In this document: positions 1-8,403 of the stretch, piece after piece | How positions within the stretch are numbered: position 1 is the first letter of the stretch | How the letters are laid out: every line of letters begins with the position of its first letter | From: JANXSF01 sp043745195 | GTDB taxonomy: Bacteria > Acidobacteriota > Terriglobia > Bryobacterales > Bryobacteraceae | Direction of reading: 5' to 3' | Length of the DNA stretch: 64,000 nt | Assembly: GCA_043745195.1 (NCBI GenBank) | Contig: JAYTTF010000247.1 | Span: 41,450 to 105,449, forward strand | Translations under genes and position numbers: made by a program | The notes under the pieces: generated by a model | The model's input: only the letters and a program-made list of their open reading frames with translations | The model's database searches: none | What the model was told of the DNA's origin: nothing

Positions 1-1031
1 TTGAGTTTACTGCGGTAGTAGGCCATCATTTCAAGATTTCGAGTAAAAGGAACTGCAAAGTCTGAGCCGAGTTTTTGAAATCCATTTCGGCGTACCCGTT
101 CGTTAACAGCCTCTGGAAGGGTGTGTCGAAATTGACGAAATCTCTCGCGGTCTTTGGAATTCATGGCGAACCAACTGGCTTCCTGGTAGGCTCCAGATTC
201 TTCAAGGCGAATAAGCCAGGGATCCACGTCATCGCCTTCTTGTTCAATAATCAGGCAGGAAGCTGAAGTTGGAATGCCTTCAAATCGATGCCGAATCAAG
301 TCTACGGAACTTGCATCGCAATATTCAAGCATTCTTAGTCCTGCCGCGTTTCGCCAGGAATCCACCGCATGCAACGCAGCTTGATCATCCGGAAAAAAGA
401 TTATACCGTTGATCAACTCGACAGGTACAGGAAGAAGGTTCAATTCAGCTCCGGTGATCAACGCCAGCGTTCCTTCAGAACCTGCGATAAGATCAATCCA
501 ATCCATTCCCGGACGCAACTGATAGCCAGCCTGATGCTTTGTTGTTTGAGGAATGCTAATTGCGGGAACCGGAAAATCGACTGTATCACCGCGACGGAAT
601 GTTCGAGTCGTTCCATCAATGAACATCACATGCAGTACCAGAATGTGGCGGCGGGTTGAGCCAAAGAGTAAGGAGCGGGAACCGGAGGCGTTGTTGGCGA
701 TGATGCCGCCGATAGATGCCCAATGCTCAGTGGGGTCGGGAGGAAAGAACTGGCCAGTGCTTTTCGCAGCCTTATGCAAGTCTTTAAGAGTCACACCTGC
801 GCCTACTATGGCTCTGCCCGATTCGATGTTCAGGCTGTTAAATGCCATCAACGAAATGGACCAACCACGTTCGGGAATGGCACCACCGGTAACGCCGGTT
901 AAAGCGCCGACAATGGTGACTGGCGTGGCCGAGGAATTTGCCAGCCGCAGTATGTCGGCAAGCTCCTGTTCGTTAGTGGGTGCGTATTCTTTTTCCGGTT
1001 CACCACGCCATCCACTGGCATCCTCCAACAC
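1..1031 (-). CDS. FAD-linked oxidase (GlcD/D-lactate dehydrogenase family), C-terminus cut by window edge
   Basis: The minus strand reads open from a GTG at 1031 to position 1, so the 3' end lies outside the window. The protein begins VLEDASGWRGEPEKEYAPT and shows the FAD-binding type 4 core: VTIVGALTGVTGG, then PDPTEHWASIGGIIANNASG, then AGSEGTLALITGAEL. It continues into the FAD-oxidase C-terminal domain, with RHTLPEAVNERV near the cut end. Family members oxidise 2-hydroxy acids such as D-lactate or glycolate; the substrate here cannot be told. The start is chosen because an in-frame TGA lies just upstream and a GAGGTG ribosome site, within the last RNase J codons, precedes the GTG. It follows rnj with almost no gap, so co-transcription is likely. 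Confidence 0.85.
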   Translation of the reverse strand, partial: MLEDASGWRGEPEKEYAPTNEQELADILRLANSSATPVTIVGALTGVTGGAIPERGWSISLMAFNSLNIESGRAIVGAGVTLKDLHKAAKSTGQFFPPDPTEHWASIGGIIANNASGSRSLLFGSTRRHILVLHVMFIDGTTRTFRRGDTVDFPVPAISIPQTTKHQAGYQLRPGMDWIDLIAGSEGTLALITGAELNLLPVPVELINGIIFFPDDQAALHAVDSWRNAAGLRMLEYCDASSVDLIRHRFEGIPTSASCLIIEQEGDDVDPWLIRLEESGAYQEASWFAMNSKDRERFRQFRHTLPEAVNERVRRNGFQKLGSDFAVPFTRNLEMMAYYRSKL

Positions 1032-1033
1032 GG

Positions 1034-2701
1034 CTACACCTCAATGAGCACTGGCATGATCAAGGGACGCCGGGAAGTTTGCTTTGTGAGGAAGCGCTTC
1101 AAATCGGCGCGGATTTTTTCCTGCATCACGCCCCAATCAGTGCGCTCTTCCATGGTTGAAGAATCCAAAGTTTTCAAAACGATTGCGCGAGCCGCGTCCA
1201 TGACCTCTTTATTGTTATCCGATAGAAATCCTCGGCTGACAATTTCAGGTAGTCCAGCGCTCATCCTGGAATGCTTGTCGATGGTGATGATGGGAATCAC
1301 GAACCCATCTTCGGACATATGCCGACGATCGCGGATGACCAAGTCTTCCACGACCTCGTCAATAGTGCCGGAATCGATGCAGACTCGGCCGACGGTAACG
1401 CGATCACCACGACGGGCACCTTTCTTGTCGATGATGACTGTGTCGCCAGTGTCGAGTACGAATGACGCTTCCAGGCCAACACCCCGGAGATGTTCTGCCA
1501 GTTGGGCGTGTTTTGAAAGTTGACGGTATTCACCGTGGACTGGGATGAAATACTTTGGCCGGACGAGGTTCAGAATCAGTTTTAACTCTTCTGCCGAACC
1601 GTGACCAGACACGTGAACTGGAGGATTCATGCTGCCGTAGATTACGTCTGCACCGCGGCGGGCAACATGATTCATCATGCGGTAAATAGCTTTTTCGTTT
1701 CCAGGGATGATGCGGGCACTCATTACGACAGTGTCGCCTTTCTCCAACTTCATGTTTTTATGATTGTCGACAGCTACGCGGCTTAAGGCACTCATCGGCT
1801 CGCCCTGGGTACCAGAAACAATCACCACCGTTTTGTTCGGTGGGTGATTCATGATGTCTTGAGGTCGAAGTAGAATGCCTGTGGGAATATGGAGCAAGTC
1901 TAAGTCGTGGGCGATCTCAGTCACATTATTCAAGCTGCGCCCAAGGAAACCAACCTTCTTGCCATTTTCATAGGCCAGGTCGAGAATCATTTGCAGACGA
2001 TGAATGGAGGACGAGAAGCAAGAGATAACTACTCGACGTTCGGCACGAACGAGGATGTCTTCCATCCGGGGACGCACTGCTCTTTCGCTCTCGGTGTAGC
2101 CTGCGCGGTCCACGTTGGTGGAATCGGAAAGCAGCAGCAAAACGCCACGCTTGCCATATTCGGCAAAGGTGTGCAGATCGAAAAGTTCGTTATCTGTTGG
2201 AGTCGCGTCTACTTTGAAATCGCCAGTATGTATGACTACGCCAAGTGGAGTTTCAATGGCGAGGGCAACAGCGGCAACAATAGAATGAGTTACACGGATG
2301 AACTCAACTTTAAAAGGGCCGATTTCGACCTTGTCACCTGCTTTGACGACGCGAAGCTTCGCTTCTTTGACCATGTCGTGCTCTTCCAGGCGGCGTTCGA
2401 CAAGGGCAAGAGTAAACTCGGTCCCATAGACAGGTACGTTCACATCGGTGAGCAAAAACGGAATGGCACCGATATGATCTTCGTGTCCGTGGGTTAAAAA
2501 GAGTGCCCGAACCTTTTCCTTATTCTCGATGAGATAGGTAAAATCTGGGGTGACAATGTCCACACCCATTAATTCCGCATCAGGGAATGTCATCCCCGCG
2601 TCAATTACAATGATCTCGTCGTTGTAGCGGAGGGCCATGGAGTTCATTCCGAACTCGCCTAATCCGCCTAATGGTATTACTTGAAGTTTGCCTGACGGCA
2701 T
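1034..2701 (-). CDS. rnj: Ribonuclease J
   Basis: Metallo-beta-lactamase/beta-CASP ribonuclease of 555 residues, the usual length of RNase J. The N-terminus LGGLGEFGMN is typical. Visible metal ligands are HGHEDH at about residues 71-76, the His of RVTHS near 139 and the Asp of HTGDFK near 161; PVHGEYR follows in the beta-CASP part. RNase J has endo- and 5'-3' exonuclease activity in mRNA decay and rRNA maturation in bacteria that lack or supplement RNase E. It is first in a minus-strand pair with the FAD-linked oxidase, whose GTG start lies 2 nt beyond the rnj stop. A 57-nt gap separates it from the VWA gene upstream. Confidence 0.95.
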   Translation of the reverse strand: MPSGKLQVIPLGGLGEFGMNSMALRYNDEIIVIDAGMTFPDAELMGVDIVTPDFTYLIENKEKVRALFLTHGHEDHIGAIPFLLTDVNVPVYGTEFTLALVERRLEEHDMVKEAKLRVVKAGDKVEIGPFKVEFIRVTHSIVAAVALAIETPLGVVIHTGDFKVDATPTDNELFDLHTFAEYGKRGVLLLLSDSTNVDRAGYTESERAVRPRMEDILVRAERRVVISCFSSSIHRLQMILDLAYENGKKVGFLGRSLNNVTEIAHDLDLLHIPTGILLRPQDIMNHPPNKTVVIVSGTQGEPMSALSRVAVDNHKNMKLEKGDTVVMSARIIPGNEKAIYRMMNHVARRGADVIYGSMNPPVHVSGHGSAEELKLILNLVRPKYFIPVHGEYRQLSKHAQLAEHLRGVGLEASFVLDTGDTVIIDKKGARRGDRVTVGRVCIDSGTIDEVVEDLVIRDRRHMSEDGFVIPIITIDKHSRMSAGLPEIVSRGFLSDNNKEVMDAARAIVLKTLDSSTMEERTDWGVMQEKIRADLKRFLTKQTSRRPLIMPVLIEV

Positions 2702-2758
2702 ATTAGTAGTGATTTCCTAGGGTAACACTTCGGTAGGGTTCAAACCGGGGTTGGCCCC

Positions 2759-3967
2759 CTAATGAACCATTTTGCTCTTTCGGTTCATGTAATCCATGAG
2801 CAGGTATTGGCCGAGAGTTGCCGGTGTTGTAAAGTAAGCCTTTCCGCGGCAAATTTGCGTTACCTGTTGGACGAATTGGACCAAGCTATAATCGCTAGCC
2901 AGCATAAAGGTATTGATCAAAATGCCTTGCCTCTTACAACGGCTTACTTCTTCCAGTGTGCGAGAGATTACCAGAGGATCCATGCCGAAAGGGTTCTTAT
3001 AAATCTGCCCGTCATCCAAGGTGAGCGCGGATGGTTTGCCGTCGGTGATCATAATGATTTGCCGCATGTCCTTCTTTTCCTGAGCAAGAATCCGCTGCGC
3101 GAGAATCAGGCCGTCCCGAGTGTTCGTGTAGTAGGGCCCAACTTGAATGCGAGCCAAATCACTGAGGCGAATTTCTTCGGCGGAGTCATGAAATAAGACG
3201 CAGCGCAAAGTATCACCTGGGAACTGCGTTTTCAACATATGAGCCAGGGCCAGCGCTACACGCTTGGCTGGGGTAAAACGATCCTCGCCATAGAGGATCA
3301 TAGAATGACTGCAATCAAGCATTAGCACTGTCGCGCAGGAGCTTTGATAGTCCGATTGGTGAACGTGCAGGTCCCTGTGCTCAATATCAAACTTTGCCTT
3401 TATTCCTTCGCGGCGCAGTGCTGAAAACAAGGTTGCACTAACGTCAAGGTTTAAGGTGTCTCCAAATTCGTACAGTTTAGATGATCCCGAAGATTCCACG
3501 CCTGTGGCAACTTCGCGTGTATCGTGCGCACCAAAACTAGCCTTGCCCATGGAACCTAAAAGATCCTTCAGCGTTTGAAAACCCAGGAAGTCAACAGCCT
3601 TATCGGCAACTTCCACATGCACGCGCGATTCGTCCACGGTACCATCGCCCGTTTCGTTTTCCATGTTCAGATAGCCTTCGTCAACCAATTTCTGAACTAA
3701 ACGATCAATCAATTTAGAAAGCTGGTCGCCATCCATCCTAGCCAGCTTTTCCGCGATTTCCTTGGCTTTTTCCATGTCCGGCCAATCTGTGGATTCCAGT
3801 GCGCGGGCAAGAGCTTCTTTCAGGTCGGCTAAGGTATTTTGATAGCCTGGATTGTACTGCCGCTGATACCCACTTTCAAGGAAGAAATCTGCTAGCGCCG
3901 CTAGTAGGTCTTCCGCAGAAAGGCCAAGATCCTCGTCACTATATTTTTCGTACTTGATCCATTTCAT
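2759..3967 (-). CDS. VWA-domain protein, partner of the adjacent MoxR-type ATPase
   Basis: A 402-residue cytoplasmic protein with no signal peptide. The C-terminal half is a von Willebrand factor A domain: MIDAS motif D218-C-S220-H-S222, the conserved Thr in NTRDG, and IIMITDGKPSA. The N-terminal 170 residues are helical and not recognised. It lies 21 nt downstream of an AAA+ ATPase of the MoxR/magnesium-chelatase type on the same strand. MoxR ATPases paired with VWA proteins act in complex assembly or metal insertion, and the VWA protein works as the adaptor. That role is inferred from family and neighbourhood; the client is unknown. Confidence 0.85.
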   Translation of the reverse strand: MKWIKYEKYSDEDLGLSAEDLLAALADFFLESGYQRQYNPGYQNTLADLKEALARALESTDWPDMEKAKEIAEKLARMDGDQLSKLIDRLVQKLVDEGYLNMENETGDGTVDESRVHVEVADKAVDFLGFQTLKDLLGSMGKASFGAHDTREVATGVESSGSSKLYEFGDTLNLDVSATLFSALRREGIKAKFDIEHRDLHVHQSDYQSSCATVLMLDCSHSMILYGEDRFTPAKRVALALAHMLKTQFPGDTLRCVLFHDSAEEIRLSDLARIQVGPYYTNTRDGLILAQRILAQEKKDMRQIIMITDGKPSALTLDDGQIYKNPFGMDPLVISRTLEEVSRCKRQGILINTFMLASDYSLVQFVQQVTQICRGKAYFTTPATLGQYLLMDYMNRKSKMVH

Positions 3968-3988
3968 GTATGGCTACCTTATTCAACC

Positions 3989-5509
3989 CTACTGAAATTG
4001 CTGCCGCCGGCTTTTGGGATCCTCTTCATCGGATTCAACTCGTTCCCTCCGTTTGCGCTGCTCAAGAGAAAAACCTAGTTCTTCACTGCGGTTGATGCGG
4101 CGATGGGCGTAAAGTCCTTCCAACACGAATTCAGCTGAAGCTGCACGCATACCGTCTGAAGAGTTCTCGCCAAGTTTCAAAGGACGCAACCGTTCCATTA
4201 AGCCGCTAATCGGCATGAATTGATTGACCATTGCAAGAGATGGTGTCATTTCATCCAGCTTCAATGTGCCACCGGCTTCAAACCATTTCACAACGCTTGT
4301 GAAATTTGTTTCGGAAAAATACTTGGTGAAAACACGGCCTACCGCCATGCGAACCAAATCGCGGGCGATGACATCCCCGCCTTTTAATTCGCCCTCGTAT
4401 TCCAACTCTATTTTGCCTGTGATTGCCGGAAGGGCTGCATATATATCGCTAATCCGCGGGACGGCTTCACTTTCCCCCAATTGCAGTGCACGGCGCTCAG
4501 CGTTGGACATTACCGATTCCATAACGGAAATTGGCAGCCGTTGGGAAACGCCGCTGCGCTTGTCAATTCTCTTGTCATCCCTGGCAATGAAGGCAATTGT
4601 TTCCACGGCTTCGCGAATGAATTCCGGGATTTCAATTGGCATTGGAAGGGACCGTTTTGTCCATGCCTGCGAGGCTGTGATCTCCATTCCTAATTCCACA
4701 GTGGGTGGATAGTGAGTGCGGATTTCGCTTCCAATACGGTCTTTCAAAGGTGTGATGATTTTTCCGCGTGCCGTATAGTCTTCGGGGTTAGCAGTAAATA
4801 CCATGAGTAGATCGAGAGGCAACCTTACAGGGAAGCCTTTGATCTGGACGTCGCCCTCCTCGAGAATATTGAAGAGTCCGACTTGGATTTTTCCCGCCAG
4901 GTCCGGCAGCTCATTGATTGCAAAAATACCGCGGTTTGCACGAGGAAGCAGCCCGTAGTGCATGACAAGTTCACTGGAGATATCCTGGCCGCTGCGCGCC
5001 GCTTTGATCGGATCAATATCTCCGATCATGTCGGCGATGGTCACGTCGGGAGTTGCTAGCTTTTCCACATAGCGATCCTTTGGTGTGAGCCAGGCTATAG
5101 GTGTGTCATCACCCTTTTCCGCGAGCAGTAACTGGGCATATTTAGAAACAGGATGCAGTGGGTGATCGTGGATTTCCGAGCCCGCGACGTAAGGGAGGGC
5201 TTCATCTAAAAGGGAAGTGAGCATGCGAACCAATCGTGTTTTGGCCTGTCCGCGCAACCCTAAAAGTATGAAATTATGTTTTGCCAAAATGGCGTTAACA
5301 ACTTGCGGAACCACCGAATCTTCGTAGCCAACAATGCCAGGAAACAGTTCATTGCCGATTTGAAGCTTCGCGATCAAGTTTTGGCGGAGTTCATCCTTCA
5401 CGCTCCGCTGGGCTTGGCATTTATTCCAATGGCTACTGGCACGCAAAGCTCCAAGAGTTTGTGGCAAGGTGCTGTCAGTTGTTTGCATATTTCTATTATG
5501 CGTCTTCAT
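3989..5509 (-). CDS. AAA+ ATPase of the MoxR/magnesium-chelatase subunit I type
   Basis: A 506-residue AAA+ protein. The P-loop is GLRGQAKTR (residues 84-92), a variant in which the glycine before the Lys of GxxGxGKT is Ala. A Walker-B-like strand GIFAINELPDL and sensor region VFTANPEDYTARGK follow, as in magnesium-chelatase ChlI/BchI and MoxR proteins. It lies directly upstream of the VWA gene, so the two probably form an ATPase/adaptor pair. The start at 5509 has a purine-rich stretch upstream; an in-frame ATG at 5488 is also possible. It is divergent from the TrmB-type regulator, with about 40 nt between starts. Confidence 0.87.
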   Translation of the reverse strand: MKTHNRNMQTTDSTLPQTLGALRASSHWNKCQAQRSVKDELRQNLIAKLQIGNELFPGIVGYEDSVVPQVVNAILAKHNFILLGLRGQAKTRLVRMLTSLLDEALPYVAGSEIHDHPLHPVSKYAQLLLAEKGDDTPIAWLTPKDRYVEKLATPDVTIADMIGDIDPIKAARSGQDISSELVMHYGLLPRANRGIFAINELPDLAGKIQVGLFNILEEGDVQIKGFPVRLPLDLLMVFTANPEDYTARGKIITPLKDRIGSEIRTHYPPTVELGMEITASQAWTKRSLPMPIEIPEFIREAVETIAFIARDDKRIDKRSGVSQRLPISVMESVMSNAERRALQLGESEAVPRISDIYAALPAITGKIELEYEGELKGGDVIARDLVRMAVGRVFTKYFSETNFTSVVKWFEAGGTLKLDEMTPSLAMVNQFMPISGLMERLRPLKLGENSSDGMRAASAEFVLEGLYAHRRINRSEELGFSLEQRKRRERVESDEEDPKSRRQQFQ

Positions 5510-5551
5510 CCCGCTTCATTGCCCCCCAAGCTTGTGCTATGTTTTTCATCA

Positions 5552-6376
5552 ATGCTTCGTGAATTACCCGATGTGGAATATGAACGCTTTTGGCGGCGGC
5601 TCCAGCAAATTGGTCTGAATGCTTATGAGGCCCGTTCTTATTTAGTGCTGATTGGGCATGCTCGCTTCAAGGCATTAGAACTTGCAGCTCGCGCCAACGT
5701 ACCTCGCCAAAAAATTTATGAAGTTCTCGATTCGCTTGTGGATAAAGGGTTCGCCCGCGTGGTTCAGGAGAAGACGAAACTCTTCTCGGCTGTAGAGCCA
5801 TCACTTGCTATTCCCGCCTACTTCGAAAGATTGCGGAATGCTACGGAACAAGAGATGTCAGAAAAATCCCGGCTCGGTGGAAACCTGGTTGAGGATTTGA
5901 TGAAGACTTACGCGGAAGGGCAGGGAGGCCGAGGCACTCTAGACTTCCTTCGTATAGTTAACGAGCCATCACAAACCGCAGCATCGTATCGGGACATGAT
6001 TCAGGAAGTGCAGCGTGATTATCTGGAGTTTTCGCGACCACCGTATGCGGTGGATCCGCTGGATGAAAAGCTGGTGAAGACCGCCCGTTCGCGCGGAGTT
6101 CGTTGCCGATTGTTGCTTGAGGCTGGATCCTTGGACGTGGATCACAGGAAGCGGTTGGAAGAGTACGTGGCAATGGGAATCGAAGTGCGGCAGGCAAAAT
6201 CATTGCCAATGAAATTGGCCGTGTTCGATGGAGTAAAGGGAATGATTGCCCTGTTGGATCCCGTTATCACGAGGCCTTCCTGGACTGCCGTGGTGTTTGA
6301 TCACGTCGGCATGGGCGAGGCGATGATCGGGTTATTTGAAGACTATTGGAGCAAAGCAGTGGCGTTGAAAGGCTAG
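5552..6376 (+). CDS. TrmB-family transcriptional regulator
   Basis: Predicted DNA-binding protein of 274 residues. The N-terminus RLQQIGLNAYEARSYLVL followed by RANVPRQKIYEVLDSLVDKG is the winged-helix signature of TrmB/Sugar_trans TrmB regulators. The rest, with FDHVGMGEAMIGLFEDYW at the end, resembles the C-terminal sensor part of these proteins. The start is set at the ATG at 5552; the frame stays open to 5276, but that part overlaps the ATPase gene on the other strand and looks non-coding. It is divergent from the ATPase/VWA genes and may regulate them (inference). TrmB-like proteins often respond to sugars; no effector can be named. Confidence 0.8.
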   Translation: MLRELPDVEYERFWRRLQQIGLNAYEARSYLVLIGHARFKALELAARANVPRQKIYEVLDSLVDKGFARVVQEKTKLFSAVEPSLAIPAYFERLRNATEQEMSEKSRLGGNLVEDLMKTYAEGQGGRGTLDFLRIVNEPSQTAASYRDMIQEVQRDYLEFSRPPYAVDPLDEKLVKTARSRGVRCRLLLEAGSLDVDHRKRLEEYVAMGIEVRQAKSLPMKLAVFDGVKGMIALLDPVITRPSWTAVVFDHVGMGEAMIGLFEDYWSKAVALKG

Positions 6377-6396
6377 TAAAAGCAAGGCCCGAATGG

Positions 6397-7374
6397 TCAG
6401 TCCCTACTTGTGGCTTTTGGAACTTGATCGCGGCGTTGGGTTCGAAGTTCACGAATTGCGTAGATGCGGCGGCCTTGGCTTTCAAAATAAACGCGAATCA
6501 AAACTTCGCCAAGCAGGCCAGTGGTGAACATCATCAAGCCGGCTAATAACAGCAATGCCCCGGCAACCATCAGAGGACCATGATCGGATACCAGATCATA
6601 ACCCATTAATTTATAGCCAAGCAGGTAGCTGAGGATCAATCCGCCGAAGCCGGTGCCAATCAAGCCTAACTTTCCAAAGAAGTGCATTGGCCTAGTGAAA
6701 TACGTTAGTAGAAAACGGATGGTCAACAAGTCGAATAGAACGCGGAATGTGCGCCCCAGACCATAGTGCGATTTACCGCTGCCTCTAGGAACGTTCTTGA
6801 TGGGTACTTCCACAATGCGAGCTCCGTAAAAGCTTGCCAGAGCTGGAATAAAGCGATGCAACTCCCCGTATAAATTGATGTCTTTAAGAATTTCGGCACG
6901 ATAGGCTTTGAAGGTTGTGCCGAAATCATGCAGTTGAACTCCGGATACTTTGGTCATCAACCAGTTTGCGATGCGCGATGGGATTTTTCGAGTGACTGCA
7001 TTGTCAATCCGATTCTTACGCCACCCGCTGGCAATGTCCCAACCTTCATCGATTTTTTCCAGCAGTAATGGAATATCTTCCGGTTCGTGCTGCAAATCGC
7101 CATCAAGGGAAATAATGATAGACCCGCTGGCTTCATCAAAGCCGGCAGCCAAAGCAGCAGTTTGCCCGAAGTTGCGCCGCAGACGCAATACCTTGAGCCG
7201 TGCGTCAGTCTCAACAAGATTGGCCAGGAGGTCGAAACTTTTGTCCGTAGACGCGTCATCTACAAAAATGATTTCGTAGGGACGCCGCATCTGCTCCATT
7301 ACGATAGTCAGCCTATCGTACAAAGGCAAAATAGCCGGTTCTTCATTGTGAATTGGAATGACAATGGACAACAT
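6397..7374 (-). CDS. GT2 glycosyltransferase with two C-terminal membrane helices
   Basis: A 325-residue family 2 glycosyltransferase like ArnC/GtrB/DPM1-type polyprenyl-phosphate glycosyltransferases. MLSIVIPIHNEE starts the GT-A fold, FVDDASTD is the nucleotide-binding region and D91-G-D93 (SLDGDLQ) is the metal-binding DxD. Two hydrophobic segments at about 235-255 and 267-290 anchor it in the inner membrane. Such enzymes move a sugar from a nucleotide sugar to undecaprenyl phosphate for envelope glycan modification; the sugar cannot be predicted. It is a single gene, convergent with the TrmB regulator (20-nt gap) and divergent from tRNA-Val. Confidence 0.9.
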   Translation of the reverse strand: MLSIVIPIHNEEPAILPLYDRLTIVMEQMRRPYEIIFVDDASTDKSFDLLANLVETDARLKVLRLRRNFGQTAALAAGFDEASGSIIISLDGDLQHEPEDIPLLLEKIDEGWDIASGWRKNRIDNAVTRKIPSRIANWLMTKVSGVQLHDFGTTFKAYRAEILKDINLYGELHRFIPALASFYGARIVEVPIKNVPRGSGKSHYGLGRTFRVLFDLLTIRFLLTYFTRPMHFFGKLGLIGTGFGGLILSYLLGYKLMGYDLVSDHGPLMVAGALLLLAGLMMFTTGLLGEVLIRVYFESQGRRIYAIRELRTQRRDQVPKATSRD

Positions 7375-7455
7375 GGTAATACCTTAGTTTACTCCCGAAG
7401 CCGTCAAGGTGCTAAACTAGAATTTCGCAATCGACTTTCTGATTTCGCGAAATTT

Positions 7456-7532
7456 GGACCCGTAGCTCAGTTGGTTAGAGCGCTTCCCTGACACGGAAGA
7501 GGTCGGTAGTTCGAGTCTACTCGGGTCCACCA
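7456..7532 (+). tRNA. tRNA-Val (anticodon GAC), CCA encoded
   Basis: A complete cloverleaf can be folded by eye. The acceptor stem is GGACCCG/CGGGTCC, the D arm is GCTC...GAGC, and the anticodon stem CTTCC/GGAAG encloses loop CTGACAC with anticodon GAC. The T loop is TTCGAGT, the discriminator is A, and CCA is encoded at 7530-7532. Anticodon GAC reads valine codons GUC/GUU. Its CCA end is one base from the stop codon of the convergent isomerase gene. Confidence 0.97.
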
Positions 7533-7533
7533 T

Positions 7534-8403
7534 TCAATCTAATACAGGTTTGAGACGTTCAAAACATTGGCGTGCGGCGCGCAGTGGATTGTAATCGTTG
7601 CGGGAATGCAGTTGGGAACTGACTTCCACAACAATCCAGCCTCGGTAGCCCAGTTTTCTTAGCATTCTGAAATGCTCTTTGTAATCCAAGCGTCCATCCC
7701 CCACCAATAGGAATTTTGGATTTTCAGCCGTTCCAGCGGCATCTTTCACGTGGACAAAACGGGTAAATGGAACAATTTGTTTCATTGTAACCGTCGGGTC
7801 GAGCCCCATCAATTGATAGTGGCTGTAATCGTAGGTTAGTTTCAAAAATGGACTATTCACCTGCTTGTGCAGCCACAGTAGTTTCTCCGGAGTATCTACA
7901 GCAGCAGCCACATGTGCCTTCACACATAAGATAACTTTGCGCCGTTCCATTACACCAGCCCATTCGCGGATCCTGTCTGCTATCCGATCTTTACGAGGCT
8001 CCCAATCTGCGGGCTTGCCTCCCAAAACGGTTTCAATCACGGGCGGGTGGGCTCCATCGATGGCAAGGCTTAAATCAGCCGCATTCCGCAAACGATTCAG
8101 TTGCTTCGCCTGTTCAGCAGGTTCAACAACGGCTGTGAGTTTCTCCATGAAAGAAGCTGCTTCCATCCGGTGTTTTGTAAGCACATCTTTCAGCGCCGTT
8201 CGTTCCACCGGCCAACCGTCCAATAAGCAAACTTCCACTCCTTCATAGCCCATTTCTTTGCACGCTTGAATGGCCTCGTCCATAGGAAGCGTCTTCATGC
8301 CGTAGAGGCTGAAGGCCAGTCGGAGTGCAGGTTTGGTGGCTGCGTTTACATCGACCCCAAGGGCTGTCCCAGTTAAAAAGATTCGTCGATTGATCATATT
8401 CAA
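7534..8403 (-). CDS. Sugar phosphate isomerase/epimerase-like TIM-barrel protein, exported
   Basis: A 289-residue xylose-isomerase-like TIM barrel (AP endonuclease family 2 fold). The N-terminus NRRIFLTGTALG looks like a Tat-type signal. The barrel starts ALRLAFSLYGMKTLPMDEAI, contains YEGVEVCLLDG, KLTYDYSHYQL and RFVHVKDAAG, and ends GYRGWIVVEVSSQ, with the metal-binding acidic and His residues expected of the fold. The sugar substrate is unknown. Its start overlaps the stop of the upstream methyltransferase by 4 nt, so the two are translationally coupled. It is the last gene of a four-gene minus-strand operon that begins with two SPFH proteins. Confidence 0.8.
   Translation of the reverse strand: MNMINRRIFLTGTALGVDVNAATKPALRLAFSLYGMKTLPMDEAIQACKEMGYEGVEVCLLDGWPVERTALKDVLTKHRMEAASFMEKLTAVVEPAEQAKQLNRLRNAADLSLAIDGAHPPVIETVLGGKPADWEPRKDRIADRIREWAGVMERRKVILCVKAHVAAAVDTPEKLLWLHKQVNSPFLKLTYDYSHYQLMGLDPTVTMKQIVPFTRFVHVKDAAGTAENPKFLLVGDGRLDYKEHFRMLRKLGYRGWIVVEVSSQLHSRNDYNPLRAARQCFERLKPVLD

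Noticed and set aside
1907..2497. 196-residue plus-strand frame opposite RNase J
   Set aside because: It is a shadow of the rnj coding sequence with no start context or recognisable domain.
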